64,000 bases of DNA from Paenibacillus wulumuqiensis (GTDB lineage Bacteria; Bacillota; Bacilli; Paenibacillales; Paenibacillaceae). The position numbers and the translations under genes were made by a program. Positions 36,576-46,912 of the stretch are shown here, one piece after another. The DNA lies in NCBI RefSeq assembly GCF_000971965.1, contig NZ_LAQP01000019.1:61060-125059 (forward strand). The letters run 5' to 3'. Position 1 is the stretch's first letter, and each line of letters begins with the position of its first letter. The notes under the pieces were generated by a model. It was not told the origin of the DNA. It worked only from the letters and a program-made list of their open reading frames with translations, and made no database searches.

Positions 36576-36737
36576 TGAACAGACTATTGCTTTATTACCA
36601 TTCCAGCCGAGCGTTATCATGCTGAATATTATCTGATTAGCCTGATATCACACGGGATCGGAAATGCAGTACAGTAGTCATTCTAAAATCAGGACAGACC
36701 ACAGCAAAAAGGCAAACTACAGTATCCCTTTTTTTTG

Positions 36738-36806
36738 AATAGCCGCCTGTCATCGGCAGCAAAGCCCCTTGATAATGCTCTGCTGCCGTTACAGCGGCTA
36801 TTTCTC
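36738..36806 (+). terminator. Long branched hairpin downstream of pepF
   Basis: Outer arms AATAGCCGC and GCGGCTATT, inner arms CGGCAGCA and TGCTGCCG, then a pyrimidine-rich tail TTCTCTTT. It lies in the 339-bp gap before the nitroreductase gene. Confidence 0.7.
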
Positions 36807-36835
36807 TTTAAATTAAGATTATTTTCTCAAAAGGC

Positions 36836-36863
36836 TTGATTTCTGTTTTATTTGTAGTATCAT
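36836..36863 (+). promoter_or_regulatory. Possible promoter of the nitroreductase gene
   Basis: TTGATT, 16-nt spacer, TATCAT, 50 bp before the ATG. Confidence 0.45.
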
Positions 36864-36914
36864 TATAAAAGTAAGTAACAAACATTTACATATAAACGAG
36901 GAGGATTACCGAAT

Positions 36915-37517
36915 ATGTCTACTGAATTTATGAAAGCTCTTGAAAACCGTCGCTCCATCTATGTGATCAGCAAGGAATCGCCAATCGAAGACAGCAAGAT
37001 TCAACACATCGTTGAAGAAGCCGTTAAATACACACCATCTTCCTTCAACTCCCAGAGTGCGCGTGTAGTCGTACTCGTCGGTGAGCAGCACGACAAGCTG
37101 TGGGATATCACTACCGAGACACTGCGCGGTATCGTAAATAACGAAGAACTCTTCCAATCCACTGCCGACAAAATGAACATGTTCAAAAACGGTTACGGCA
37201 CCGTATTGTTCTTTGAAGATATGGACATCATTGCGAACCTGCAAAATCAGTTCGAAGCTTATCGTGATAACTTCCCGCTGTGGGGACAACAGGCTAACGG
37301 CATGCTGCAGCTGGTAATCTGGACTGCACTGGAAGCAGAAGGTCTGGGTGCTACTCTGCAGCACTACAACCCGGTTATCGACGAAGAAGTAAAATCCACG
37401 TGGAACATTCCTGCACAATGGCAGCTGGTCGCTCAAATGCCTTTCGGCAAACCGGCCGCACCTGCTGGCGAGAAAACGTATCAGCCGGTAGACGAGCGCG
37501 TGAAATTTTTCAGATAA
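36915..37517 (+). CDS. Nitroreductase family protein (YdgI/Frm2-like)
   Basis: 200 residues, FMN-dependent. It begins FMKALENRRSIYVISKESPIEDSKI, with the FMN-binding RRS motif, then TPSSFNSQSARVVVL (FMN phosphate region), FPLWGQQANGMLQLVIWTALEAEGLGATLQHYNP and a C-terminal KTYQPVDERVKFFR. These match the fatty-acid-repression/YdgI branch. The natural substrate is unknown; quinones or nitro-compounds are likely. It is preceded by GAGGAGG, and codon bias suggests good expression. A terminator follows. Confidence 0.93.
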   Translation: MSTEFMKALENRRSIYVISKESPIEDSKIQHIVEEAVKYTPSSFNSQSARVVVLVGEQHDKLWDITTETLRGIVNNEELFQSTADKMNMFKNGYGTVLFFEDMDIIANLQNQFEAYRDNFPLWGQQANGMLQLVIWTALEAEGLGATLQHYNPVIDEEVKSTWNIPAQWQLVAQMPFGKPAAPAGEKTYQPVDERVKFFR

Positions 37518-37546
37518 TAGTCGCTCCCACCATGCATAACACATAA

Positions 37547-37587
37547 CAAAAGCTCCTGCCATCCGATTGCGATGACAGGAGCTTTTT
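37547..37587. terminator. Terminator after the nitroreductase gene
   Basis: AAAGCTCCTGCCATC and GATGACAGGAGCTTT arms, then TT. It can also serve the convergent lipoprotein gene. Confidence 0.88.
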
Positions 37588-37616
37588 GCTGTTGTTGGCT
37601 CATATGAAAATACGTA

Positions 37617-38300
37617 TTATTCGCCGACCGAGCTGCCATCCTGATACTGGGTACGGATACGCAGTACATTGCCGTCTTTGTCCAGATCCAGACGTACGGT
37701 TGTACCTTGCAGCTCTTCATTTTGAGGCTCTTTTTCGCCTTCAAACTGGGCAGACTTGGTATATGTCTTTTCTTTCTCACCCTGTTTGATGACAACCTGG
37801 GTAGCTGTCTCGGACACATACTGTCCTACCAGATCCTGTTGGGAATTATCTGCATCATCTGCTTTGTCGGCAGGCTCGGCTACAGTGATCATGCTATCCT
37901 GTGCACTCAGCGTAACACTGATCTGCTGGCCCGCCAGATCGGTGGAAGGCGGCAGGGAAGCTGCCGGCTCATACGAATTGCTTTTCGGAATGACCAGCTG
38001 CTTGCCATTGACCTCCAGCGTCATTGTATCTTCATTCTCGGCTACATAAGTACCTACAAGATTATAATCCGAATCGGTATTGGACTTGTTCGGATCGCTG
38101 GAATACTGGCGGAAATCCGCATCTGTCGTTACCGGGTTGGTATTATCCTTTCCGGTATCTTCCGGTTTGGACTCAGCGGCACTTTGTCCGGCTGTTGTCG
38201 GATCGTTGCTCTGGCTTTCCTGTGCATCGCTGCAGCCTGCTATCACACTGGACAACAGCAACGCTGCCGCTGCACTCATTTTAAATGTTTTTATCATCAT
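37617..38300 (-). CDS. Lipoprotein with two related beta-rich repeats
   Basis: 227 residues. The signal peptide ends in the lipobox VIAGC (Cys23). A Ser/Asp/Thr-rich linker (about 24-80) leads to two similar modules. One starts DYNLVGTYVAENEDTMTLEVNGKQL, the other QQDLVGQYVSETATQVVIKQGEKEK. Each ends in a VTL/VRLDL strand pair. The repeat suggests internal duplication of a small beta-barrel (OB/SH3-like). Function unknown. SD GAGAGGGG. It is exported and membrane-anchored. Confidence 0.85.
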   Translation of the reverse strand: MMIKTFKMSAAAALLLSSVIAGCSDAQESQSNDPTTAGQSAAESKPEDTGKDNTNPVTTDADFRQYSSDPNKSNTDSDYNLVGTYVAENEDTMTLEVNGKQLVIPKSNSYEPAASLPPSTDLAGQQISVTLSAQDSMITVAEPADKADDADNSQQDLVGQYVSETATQVVIKQGEKEKTYTKSAQFEGEKEPQNEELQGTTVRLDLDKDGNVLRIRTQYQDGSSVGE

Positions 38301-38411
38301 GCCAAGCCCCTCTCTGTAATCTCCGTTACGGGAATCAATTTACACACTCACATATTTCTTTACCCCAAACCAGGGTAATTCCAAACGTTAATTAAAGGGA
38401 GCACCTGCCCA

Positions 38412-39416
38412 TTACAATTCAAACGCTTCGGCCAACAGCTCAATCGCGCGCATCCGGTTGGCAAATCCATAGATCAGCGGCAGGATCAGCACTTCATCCA
38501 CCTCATAACTGGCAGCCAGTTCTTCAATCCCCTGCCGTACATTATCCGCAGTCCCCACGAGCATCCGACTGCGGTTGCGAGCAATCACTTCCCTGTCCTT
38601 TTCCGTATACTCCTGAAACTGTATCGTTGCCGGCGCCGGAAAAAAGGACCGGCGCTGCCCCTTATTCTCTGACATCAGCAGCCAGTAATCCCAGCTCCGG
38701 GCCAGCTGTTCGGCTTCTTCCTGCGTATCGGCCACTGTCACGAATATACCGACCATGCCGCTTGGTTTCGCCAGTCCGGCGGAAGGACGAAAGTCTTCCC
38801 GGTACTGCCTCATGGCCGCACGGCCGACCGATGATGCATTGATAAAATGGGCAAAGGCCAGCCCGGTTCCATGAGCCGCAGCCAGCTGGGCTCCTCCGCG
38901 ACCGGTTCCCAGCATCCACAGTTCGGGCCGGGTGTCGATCATGGGGGTTGCTTTCAGACCTGGAAACCGGTGATCCGGCGAATCCTCATCATGCAGATAG
39001 CGGATCAGGTCGACAAGCTGCTGTTCATAAGGCACAATTTCGGTGCGTCCCTCGTTCAGCGCCTGCTTGCCAATCCGGCCGGCACCGGCAGCCCTTCCGG
39101 CTCCGAGATCGATCCGGCCCGGGTGCAGTGCTTCCAGTATGCGAAAGTTCTCCGCTATTTTGTAAGCACTATAGTTGGGCAGCATGACGCCGCCCGAGCC
39201 AATCCGGATACGTTCGGTCTGATCTGCCAGATGCATCATCAGCAGCTCCGGATTACTGCCGGCAAGCGGTGGCAAATAATGATGCTCCGACACCCAGAAC
39301 CGACGATAGCCCAGACGGTCTGCGGCTCGTGCCAGCTCGGCAGTTTGCTGCAGCGCTGTACGATCATTGCTGCCTTCATCTACAGGCGAATAGTCCAATA
39401 TCGATAATGAAATCAT
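38412..39416 (-). CDS. Luciferase-like (LLM) flavin-dependent oxidoreductase
   Basis: 334 residues of the bacterial-luciferase TIM-barrel family, MsnO8/YwcH-like branch. Signatures: LSILDYSPVDEGSN at the start, RRFWVSEHHYLPPLAGSNPELLMMHLA, RIRIGSGGVMLPNYSAYKIAENFRILEALHPGRIDLGAGRAAG, and MLGTGRGGAQLAA. FMNH2-dependent monooxygenase activity is expected; the substrate is unknown. SD AAAGGAGAG. It is monocistronic. Confidence 0.92.
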   Translation of the reverse strand: MISLSILDYSPVDEGSNDRTALQQTAELARAADRLGYRRFWVSEHHYLPPLAGSNPELLMMHLADQTERIRIGSGGVMLPNYSAYKIAENFRILEALHPGRIDLGAGRAAGAGRIGKQALNEGRTEIVPYEQQLVDLIRYLHDEDSPDHRFPGLKATPMIDTRPELWMLGTGRGGAQLAAAHGTGLAFAHFINASSVGRAAMRQYREDFRPSAGLAKPSGMVGIFVTVADTQEEAEQLARSWDYWLLMSENKGQRRSFFPAPATIQFQEYTEKDREVIARNRSRMLVGTADNVRQGIEELAASYEVDEVLILPLIYGFANRMRAIELLAEAFEL

Positions 39417-39698
39417 TCCGATTTCTCTCCTTTCTCAAATCAAAGAACCAATATTTCCCATGTTTCGCACGATGTATTCTGGTTAAATTGAGAGGGGCGT
39501 GTAGATTCCTAAATATGCATATTATTTTTTTGCGATTCCTAAAATATTATCAACAAATTATTCTATATAATCATGTATAATGAATCAAACACGTTTTACA
39601 TAAAAAGCCAGCAAAGAGATATCCACCCTTATCTCTTGTTGAAGGAGTGTTTCTGCAGCCAGCGTATTGCTAAAACTACACATAAAAAGGAGCTACTC

Positions 39699-42600
39699 AT
39701 GAAAATATTTAAGAAAGTAAGTATGTTATTGCTTACTTTAACTATTGTATTACCGGGTCTGTTCGGTTCTTCGTCCATCTATGCTGCCGATACAGGTACT
39801 TCTTCCGATACGGCTGTCTCTTCTGCTTCACCTTCCGATACAGGAGCAAGCGTACAGTCCGACACCTATGGTCAGCCGGGGAGTGGCGGCACAGATAAGG
39901 CCCCAGGCGGGAATGCTGAATCACCTTCTACGGATACGGACACTCAGCCTCCTGCAACTCCCGCAGCTGATACATATCAGAATATTATCACACGGATATT
40001 TCTAACGGATATTAACCAGAATGTGATTGATGGTCAGGTCAACCCGGATACCCAGATTGACCCGGATGCGCCGGTATATCTGAATTACGAGTGGGCTCTG
40101 CCGGATGACGGTTCCTATCATAACGGCTCTACGTTTGAATATGATCTGCCGTCCGCTTTCCAGCTGTACAACGATATTACGAATGTGCCTCTGCAATTTG
40201 AGGATGGCACAGTGGGCAGCTTTAGCGCAACACGCAGCGGACATGTCACGATGACATTTAACGATACGATCGAACAATATTCGAATGTACACGGAACGAT
40301 GCAGTTCCGTACCGCCTTTAGCCAGGAAGTGACCCATGGCAGCACCGAGGTACAGATTCCGGTACCTGTGAATGGAGACTCCCAGTTCATCCTGGTTTAT
40401 TTCAAACCGGATAAAGGCACTTCCATCAGCAAGCGCGGACAGGCGCTCGATCAGAACCATATCGAGTGGACGATCGACGTGAATACAACCAAGGAAAAAA
40501 TCGAGAATGCGGTAGTAAGCGATCCGATCGCTGCAGGCATGTCACTGGATACAAGTTCGATTCAGCTTTATGAGCTGAATGTCAATGTAGATGGTACCAC
40601 TACCCGCGGACAGCAACTGACTTCCGGCTACCAGCTGGAAGCTGACAGCAGCAGTTTCAAGCTGACACTGGAGCCGGTCATTCGCTCGGCTTATCGCATT
40701 ACCTATGTAACCGACATTACAACGGATACACAGAGTAAATTTACCAATACTGCCTCTTTTGCCAGCAACAAAGGCACACTGACTGCCAAAGCGGAAGTAT
40801 CGGTGGAACAGCAGTTTTTGACCAAAAAGGTAGAACATTACGATGAGCAGACCGGTATCATTTCCTGGTCTATCGGCTACAATCTGAACAGCCGTTCAAT
40901 TCCCCAGGCTCAGGCCATGCTGCAGGATCGCTTTAATGCCAGCCAGCAGCTGGTACAGGATTCCATCAAAGTATATAACGCGACTACAAACCTTCTGTTG
41001 ACTGAAGGCCAGGACTACACGATCACACCGGCACCGATCAAAAGCGGACGTACCGGATTTGATCTGAAGTTCCAGTACGATATCAGCTCTCCCTACACGA
41101 TCAAGTACCAGACCCAACCGGTAAATCGTGTGGACAAAGACGAGAAAGTAACCAACACCGTCACTTCGGGTGGAGCAAGCGATACAGCTTCCCAGGTGAT
41201 CAAAAACGTGGTATTTACCAAAGTTCTGAGTGATGCCAACTATATCCGCAAGGATGCGACCTGGAAGCTGACGCTTAACCGTGATGGCTATCCAATGTCC
41301 AATGCAATCATCAATGATACATTCCCGAACAGCGGACTGGAATTCCAACAGGGCTCCCTGCAGATTCAGCGTGCGGATGGCAGTTTGTATCCGCCCTCTT
41401 CGTATACGGTAAGCAGCGACAATCTGCGATCCGGATTCAAGATTACGTTCCATACCGATCTCACGGAGCCGCTAACGATTACCTATCGTACACTGTTCGA
41501 TGCGGAATGGAAAAAGGACAAGACCGATGTATCGTTTCTAAATCATGCACAGCTATCCTGGATCGAAAATGGAAAAACACGTACAGCCGACGCAGAAGCA
41601 CGTTTCTGGCCGGATAGCATGACCGTGAATAACGGTTCCAAGGATGGTTCGTACAATGCAACTACCAAGCAAATCACCTGGAACATCAAAGCCAATTACA
41701 GCAGTCGTCAGCTGACCAATGCCTATATCGAAGATATGCTGGAACCGGGTCAATCGTATGTACCGGGCTCGCTGCAGGTCAACCATATGAATCTGGTCGG
41801 CGTCTGGAACAGCGTAACCCGGGGCAAAGCGGTTGCTCCGTCCGACTATACTGTCGTCCTTCCGGCTGATGGTGAGGATGGCGGCAAACTGCAGGTACGC
41901 TTCAACAAGCCGATCAATTCGCCGTACTGGATTACCTTTAAGACCACTCTGGACAATCATGTGGTGAAACCGGTGATTCGCAACAATGCTGTTCTGCACA
42001 GCGATCAGGCTGTCTATCCGTGGGCCGCGTCTGTGAGCATCCCCAAAGGTGGGGAGTATGTATCCAAAACTGGTACGCAGGATGGCGACAAAATCTACTG
42101 GACCGTCTATATTAATCGTGGACAATCCTATGTGGAAAATGCACGGATTACCGACAAGCCGACACCGAATCAGATTCTGCTGACGGATTCCTTTAACCTG
42201 TACTCGGCCAGTGTCGCCAGCAACGGCGGATTAGCCAAAGGAACCAAGCTTGTACGCGACACAGATTACAAACTGAGCATTACATCAGGCAGTCCGGAGC
42301 AGTTCGAACTGACTTTCCTCAAACCGATCCGTTCGGCCCTAATTCTGGAGTATACGTCCATGATTACGGCAGAAGACAGAGAGCAAATCGGGAACACCGT
42401 ACAATTTGCCGGAGATGGCATTACAACCGGTACGATTGATACGACCAAGGAAATTATCGTGCGTACGTCTTCCGCTTCCGGTACCGGTACAGGAGTAGTA
42501 GGCAACCTCATCGTAACCAAAGTCGACAAGGACGATGCGACACTTCCACTGGAAGGCGCAACCTTTGTCCTGCAGGATGCAGCCAAAGCCAGACCGGCAA

Positions 42601-43403
42601 TAACCGTCACTACCGATCCACAGGGCCGGGCATTATTTACCCGACTGCTGTTTGGCAATTATACATTGCAGGAAACGGTTGCTCCTGCAGGTTATATACT
42701 CGATCCAACCGTACACACGGTAACGATCAATTCCAGCATCAAGCAGTCCAATAATGCGCTGTTCCTGACGCTGACTAATACCAAGCAGCCGATCGTACCT
42801 CCGGGCAATCCAGATAATCCGGGAACGCCGAGCAATCCTGACAACCCTGGCAATCCAGGAAGCCCAGGTACCCCCGGTAACCCGGGATCGCCAGATAATC
42901 CAGGCAATCCGGGAAGCCCGACAGACAACAAACCGGATAACGACAAGCCGGGAACACCGTCTACTCCACCAGGTGGCGGCAATCCATCAGGAGGTACACC
43001 GGTAACGGAACCGACGATTCCGGTTGAAGACGAGCCTACTCCATCGGGTACGGTAGATCCGACCCCGTCCAATCCGTCCGTTCTACCGGAGACATTACCA
43101 CCTTCACCAGACAATCCTGGTGAGCCGGATATGCCAATTCCGGACGAGCCGATTCCAAGCGGCACTGTTCCACCGGCATCTGCTCAACAACCGGATATTC
43201 CGGTGAATGACGAGCCGGTACCGCAGGGAACAACGCAGCCGGATCGTACTCCAACCCAGCAGCCGACGCTGCCGCAGACAGGGGAATCCAGCCGGATGCC
43301 ATACTGGTTGACCGGTGCAGCCCTGCTGGCAATGGGTCTTGTATTGTATCAGGTACAGGCCGCACGCAGACGTTCTGCTGAACGCGGAACATCCGGGAAA
43401 TAA
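39699..43403 (+). CDS. LPXTG-anchored multi-domain adhesin (collagen-binding/SpaA-like)
   Basis: 1234 residues. The signal peptide (1-28, ending SSIYA) precedes a Ser/Thr linker. Then come about six tandem Ig-like adhesin modules of 120-140 residues. Each opens like FTKxxxx...WxIxxN and contains NAxIxDxx..., PxSYTV and a closing YxT strand (about 90-930). A SpaA/Cna-B domain follows (about 934-1027, [26 protein letters not shown]), then a Pro/Gly/Asn-rich stalk (1033-1185). The sorting signal is LPQTG at 1191-1195 with a hydrophobic segment and an Arg-rich tail. Sortase would link it to peptidoglycan; no sortase gene is in the window. The ATG at 39699 follows AAAAAGGAG. Confidence 0.92.
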   Translation: MKIFKKVSMLLLTLTIVLPGLFGSSSIYAADTGTSSDTAVSSASPSDTGASVQSDTYGQPGSGGTDKAPGGNAESPSTDTDTQPPATPAADTYQNIITRIFLTDINQNVIDGQVNPDTQIDPDAPVYLNYEWALPDDGSYHNGSTFEYDLPSAFQLYNDITNVPLQFEDGTVGSFSATRSGHVTMTFNDTIEQYSNVHGTMQFRTAFSQEVTHGSTEVQIPVPVNGDSQFILVYFKPDKGTSISKRGQALDQNHIEWTIDVNTTKEKIENAVVSDPIAAGMSLDTSSIQLYELNVNVDGTTTRGQQLTSGYQLEADSSSFKLTLEPVIRSAYRITYVTDITTDTQSKFTNTASFASNKGTLTAKAEVSVEQQFLTKKVEHYDEQTGIISWSIGYNLNSRSIPQAQAMLQDRFNASQQLVQDSIKVYNATTNLLLTEGQDYTITPAPIKSGRTGFDLKFQYDISSPYTIKYQTQPVNRVDKDEKVTNTVTSGGASDTASQVIKNVVFTKVLSDANYIRKDATWKLTLNRDGYPMSNAIINDTFPNSGLEFQQGSLQIQRADGSLYPPSSYTVSSDNLRSGFKITFHTDLTEPLTITYRTLFDAEWKKDKTDVSFLNHAQLSWIENGKTRTADAEARFWPDSMTVNNGSKDGSYNATTKQITWNIKANYSSRQLTNAYIEDMLEPGQSYVPGSLQVNHMNLVGVWNSVTRGKAVAPSDYTVVLPADGEDGGKLQVRFNKPINSPYWITFKTTLDNHVVKPVIRNNAVLHSDQAVYPWAASVSIPKGGEYVSKTGTQDGDKIYWTVYINRGQSYVENARITDKPTPNQILLTDSFNLYSASVASNGGLAKGTKLVRDTDYKLSITSGSPEQFELTFLKPIRSALILEYTSMITAEDREQIGNTVQFAGDGITTGTIDTTKEIIVRTSSASGTGTGVVGNLIVTKVDKDDATLPLEGATFVLQDAAKARPAITVTTDPQGRALFTRLLFGNYTLQETVAPAGYILDPTVHTVTINSSIKQSNNALFLTLTNTKQPIVPPGNPDNPGTPSNPDNPGNPGSPGTPGNPGSPDNPGNPGSPTDNKPDNDKPGTPSTPPGGGNPSGGTPVTEPTIPVEDEPTPSGTVDPTPSNPSVLPETLPPSPDNPGEPDMPIPDEPIPSGTVPPASAQQPDIPVNDEPVPQGTTQPDRTPTQQPTLPQTGESSRMPYWLTGAALLAMGLVLYQVQAARRRSAERGTSGK
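42799..42975 (+). repeat. Pro/Gly/Asn-rich coding repeat in the adhesin stalk
   Basis: Degenerate 9- and 12-bp units encode [13 protein letters not shown] triplets, a collagen-like spacer. A second set of longer imperfect units ([24 protein letters not shown]) follows between about 43,025 and 43,230. Confidence 0.8.
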
Positions 43404-43420
43404 ATAGGATTATTTAACAT

Positions 43421-43482
43421 AAAGCACCTGTCATCCGTTCGATGAGATTGGATCATCGTATACGAATGACAGGTGCTTTTTT
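43421..43482. terminator. Terminator after the adhesin gene
   Basis: AAAGCACCTGTCAT and ATGACAGGTGCTTT arms with additional inner pairing, then TTT. Lies between convergent genes. Confidence 0.88.
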
Positions 43483-43509
43483 GTGATGTTAGCGAAGCAA
43501 GACCGTAAG

Positions 43510-44946
43510 TTAGATTTTCAGCATATAGCCGATATCGGATGCTGCCGTCGGATAGGCATACAGCACATCCCGCATCTGATCGATCGTCAGGTTCAGCCGG
43601 ATCGCGACGGCGAAATGGTTGAGCAGCTCGTCCGCTTCTCCGCTCAACAGATGAGCACCGAGAATTTTTCGGGTGTTGGTGTCGATAATAATTTTGGCCA
43701 TTGCGGCTGGTTCATTGGTACGCTTGTACGTATACCAGGACGACGTATCAAATGTATTGATCTTTACATGATTCCCCAGCTTGCGGGCTTCCTCTTCCGT
43801 TATGCCGAGCGAACCCAGTTTGGGAAGGGTAAAGGCTACACTTGGCATCTCCCGGTAATCCGGTGTACGTGTATTGCCGTTCAGCAGATTATGGGAAGCG
43901 ACCTGCGATTCCAGACTTGCGAGCGGCGTGAGCGGCAGTCCCGGAGAATCGGTGCAGTCACCTGCAGCATAGACGCGCGGGTTGCTCACACTTTGCATGT
44001 ATTCATTAACATGAATGCCCTTTTTGCCATATTCCACATTGCCCTGTTCCAGCTGCATATCCATAATATTGGGCATCCGTCCAGCACCATGCACGACCAG
44101 TTCGCACTCCAGATGCAGTTCGTTATCTCCTTCTGTACCACCGTTCTGACTGGCACGGATTAGATAGCTTGCGCGGCTGGCAGCATTGGCGGTACGACCG
44201 TTTTGTTCATTTGCCACTGACTGATCAGTCTCTCCGCCGGATAGCTGTTCAATGGATTGCAGCGATGTATTCAGATGAATCTTGATGCCAATCTCCCGGC
44301 TTCGTTTGACCAGTTCCTGTACCAACTCCGGATCGAATCCTTTGAGCGGCTGTTCATCCTTATGCAAAATATGTACCTCTGCACCTGCACGGGCAGCGAT
44401 ATGCGCAAATTCAAACGAGATATAACCGCCACCGACGAATACGAGCGGAGAAGGCAGCTGTTCCAGATTCAGAAAATGGTCGCTGTCTGCCAGATATTGC
44501 TCCCCTTCTACCGATAATGGCGCAGGCTTGGCACCGGTGGCAATCAGGATGTGCTTGCCAATCAGCCGTTGGCCCTCCACTTCAATCGTATCCTCGCTGA
44601 CGAATCTGGCATGTCCGTGAAACGTATGAATGCCTGCATCCTGCAGCTTCTGTTCATGTGCATCGGGGATATAGTCGGTAAATGTATGCTTGAAGGCCAT
44701 CAGATCCGGCCAGTTGATGCGGACACTGTCCTGCAATCCTTTGCCGACCATCCGTGCGGTACGGTCGACCAGCTCTGCTGCTCCGACCAGTACCTTTTTG
44801 GGATCGCATCCACGCAGTGCACAGGTACCACCATATTCGCGTGAATCGATAATGGCGACTTCCCAGTTCTGTTCACGACAGGCTTGAGCCGCAGCAGCTC
44901 CTGCACTGCCGGTACCGATTACAACGAGATCAAAATGCTGTTCCAT
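43510..44946 (-). CDS. Pyridine nucleotide-disulfide oxidoreductase (glutathione reductase/Lpd-like)
   Basis: 478 residues. The FAD motif is LVVIGTGSAGAAAAQACR. The redox-active pair is in EYGGTCALRGCDPKKVL (Cys-x4-Cys), then the NAD(P) motif VFVGGGYISFEFAHIAARAG and AAGDCTD. The C-terminal dimerisation domain carries LLSGEADELLNHFAVAIR. A linker of about 40 residues (GGETDQSVANEQNGRTANAASRA) interrupts the central domain and is unusual. The substrate is not determinable; the family includes glutathione, mercuric and lipoamide reductases. The ATG at 44946 follows GAGGCGA. Confidence 0.9.
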   Translation of the reverse strand: MEQHFDLVVIGTGSAGAAAAQACREQNWEVAIIDSREYGGTCALRGCDPKKVLVGAAELVDRTARMVGKGLQDSVRINWPDLMAFKHTFTDYIPDAHEQKLQDAGIHTFHGHARFVSEDTIEVEGQRLIGKHILIATGAKPAPLSVEGEQYLADSDHFLNLEQLPSPLVFVGGGYISFEFAHIAARAGAEVHILHKDEQPLKGFDPELVQELVKRSREIGIKIHLNTSLQSIEQLSGGETDQSVANEQNGRTANAASRASYLIRASQNGGTEGDNELHLECELVVHGAGRMPNIMDMQLEQGNVEYGKKGIHVNEYMQSVSNPRVYAAGDCTDSPGLPLTPLASLESQVASHNLLNGNTRTPDYREMPSVAFTLPKLGSLGITEEEARKLGNHVKINTFDTSSWYTYKRTNEPAAMAKIIIDTNTRKILGAHLLSGEADELLNHFAVAIRLNLTIDQMRDVLYAYPTAASDIGYMLKI

Positions 44947-45246
44947 CAATTATCGCCTCATTTATCTGAATTCAAGTCACCTGGTTAGAAGTCACTCTCT
45001 TATTCTTTTAAACTTCAAATGACAACCACAATCGGCGGCACTATTACGCAATGACGAAACTGGTGGCTATAGAGGACAGTGACCGATATCCTACCGTTTT
45101 ATGCGACTATTCAACCAATTTCATCGATATACGGCCTGATCTGTCATTATATTGCATTTCTTACCTTTTCAGTCTTTCTTTTTCATGACTTAACGTGTTA
45201 AATTGTAAAAATAATCTAATAAATACATAATAGAGGGGTTACTAAC

Positions 45247-45897
45247 ATGAAGAACAAATTACTACTGACCTTGATGCTCGCAGCACTGGTTACGACTTCC
45301 TCCGCACTGCCTGCCAGTATAACGTACGCAGCGACAGATGATGCACCCGACGGCAGTTATACGATGGATCTGACCAGCAATGCAGACGACAGCGCAGATA
45401 GCGCAGCGCCTGCTGAAGACAATGCTGACCAGAGTATCTCCGACGGTGAAGACAGCTGGGCAGACGCCGATCCCGCACTGATCGAAGAAGCGAGTCAGTT
45501 CCTCGAATACTCCGATAAAATGGAACCGCTGTTCACGTACGAGACCAAAGCCTGGGATGCCTATAATATTAATGAATACGTGAAAAGCTCCAACCGCAAA
45601 CAGGAATACAAGCTGATGACCTACACCGTGGTACCTAACTATACCAAGTTCGTATCCGGCATCAAGCTGGTCAAACCACAAAACGCGGAACTGGCCAAAA
45701 TCCATGCCAAATATGTAAAAGGGGCCTATCTGGAACTGGAAGGATTTGTACTGTACAAAAAATACGTATCCAGCGCTACACTCAATGATGCCATCCTCAA
45801 ACAGTCCAAGCTCAAACTGCAGGCAGGCGGCAAGCTCATCGACCAGTTTAATAAAGAAATCGATAAATATGTCAGCAAATTCGATGCACTGCAGTAA
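45247..45897 (+). CDS. Secreted helical protein, paralogue family member 1
   Basis: 216 residues. The signal peptide (1-29, cleavage after TYA) is followed by an acidic Asp/Ser-rich stretch (30-75). Then comes a predicted all-helical domain (about 76-216) with KSSNRKQEYKLMTYTVVPNYTKFVSGIK, AELAKIHAKYVKGAYLELEGFVLYKKYV and GGKLIDQFNKEIDKY. The next gene, 71 bp on, is a clear paralogue, and a third copy is at 53576. I do not recognise the family. It is extracytoplasmic. SD AGAGGGG. Confidence 0.85.
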   Translation: MKNKLLLTLMLAALVTTSSALPASITYAATDDAPDGSYTMDLTSNADDSADSAAPAEDNADQSISDGEDSWADADPALIEEASQFLEYSDKMEPLFTYETKAWDAYNINEYVKSSNRKQEYKLMTYTVVPNYTKFVSGIKLVKPQNAELAKIHAKYVKGAYLELEGFVLYKKYVSSATLNDAILKQSKLKLQAGGKLIDQFNKEIDKYVSKFDALQ

Positions 45898-45968
45898 AAG
45901 CATTTAATTGGCACTGCATAACGATCAGTCGCCAAAATATAATCATATTCCAAGGAGTTAACCGAACC

Positions 45969-46553
45969 ATGAAAAAGAAATTAATCCTTTTGCTGGCGCT
46001 ATCCTTCCTGCTGTCCGGCACCAGTCTGTTCCCGCTGAGTTCTGTCCATGCTGCAGGCGACCAGACAACCAGCAGTTCCGCATCTACCGAAGAATCCACC
46101 AGCGATGAACTGAGCGAAGATTATGCAGATCTGGACCCGGCCCTTATCGCAGAAGCAAACGATCTGCTCGATTACCTGGATCAGCTGGGCAAAATTGCCG
46201 CCTATGAAGATAAGGCTGTCGATACGTACAATTCGGTTCGTTATGTCACATCGTCCAACCGTAAAAAAACCTATACAGCCATGAACAATACCGTTGTTCC
46301 AAGCTACACCAAGTTTGTCACCGGCCTGAAGCAGATCAAGCCATCCACACCGGAACTGGCTAAAATTCATGGCAAATACATCAAAGCCGCTTCCCTGCAG
46401 CTGCAGGCGCTGACCCTGTTCAAAAAATACGTATCCACTCCTCAATTGAAGTCCGCCACACTCAAGCAGGCGAATCTCAAAGTGGATGCAGGCATCAAAA
46501 TGCTGCATGAATACTATGAGGACATGAAACAGTATTCGAAGAAATTCGAATAA
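45969..46553 (+). CDS. Secreted helical protein, paralogue family member 2
   Basis: 194 residues. Signal peptide 1-29 (ending VHA), acidic linker, then the same helical domain as the preceding gene: DPALIAEANDLLDYLDQL, TSSNRKKTYTAMNNTVVPSYTKFVTGLK, PELAKIHGKYIKAASLQLQALTLFKKYVS. Tandem duplication with 45247-45897, probably one operon, because no terminator separates them. SD AAGGAG. Function unknown. Confidence 0.85.
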   Translation: MKKKLILLLALSFLLSGTSLFPLSSVHAAGDQTTSSSASTEESTSDELSEDYADLDPALIAEANDLLDYLDQLGKIAAYEDKAVDTYNSVRYVTSSNRKKTYTAMNNTVVPSYTKFVTGLKQIKPSTPELAKIHGKYIKAASLQLQALTLFKKYVSTPQLKSATLKQANLKVDAGIKMLHEYYEDMKQYSKKFE

Positions 46554-46592
46554 CCGGATTGGTTGCTTGGGATACAGAGGTATGCTATAGCT

Positions 46593-46660
46593 GCAAAAAA
46601 AGCCACTGCTCGAATCATAATTCCCTATAGGGTATGGATGATCCGGGCGGTGGCTTTTTT
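46593..46660. terminator. Bidirectional terminator
   Basis: AAAAAAAGCCAC and GTGGCTTTTTT arms, with weaker inner pairing. It ends the paralogue pair and may also serve the long minus-strand gene. The rest of the gap to 46912 holds a short TATCTG/TATTCG-like low-complexity run (46680-46730). Confidence 0.85.
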
Positions 46661-46912
46661 GTGGTTGTGTTTCTTCTTGTTCTTATATCTGTATTTATAT
46701 TCGTATCTGTATCTATATTCGTACCGGCATTTCATTTGCACTTATAGTGGTAATTGAATTTCATGCTGCTTTTATCCATCCAGTCCCCGGTTGAACAACA
46801 TTTGGGCTGCAAGTAATCTCAGAGTTATTTCCACGGTGTAATCAGGATCATACTCCGATCTCTTACAGCAGAAAAAGCAGTTCCGGATATTCGCATAGCA
46901 ACAGCCAGTCAA

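Noticed and set aside
42692..43165. Gly/Pro-rich open frame on the minus strand
   Set aside because: Complement of the Pro/Gly/Asn stalk of the adhesin. Low complexity keeps the frame open; there is no start signal.
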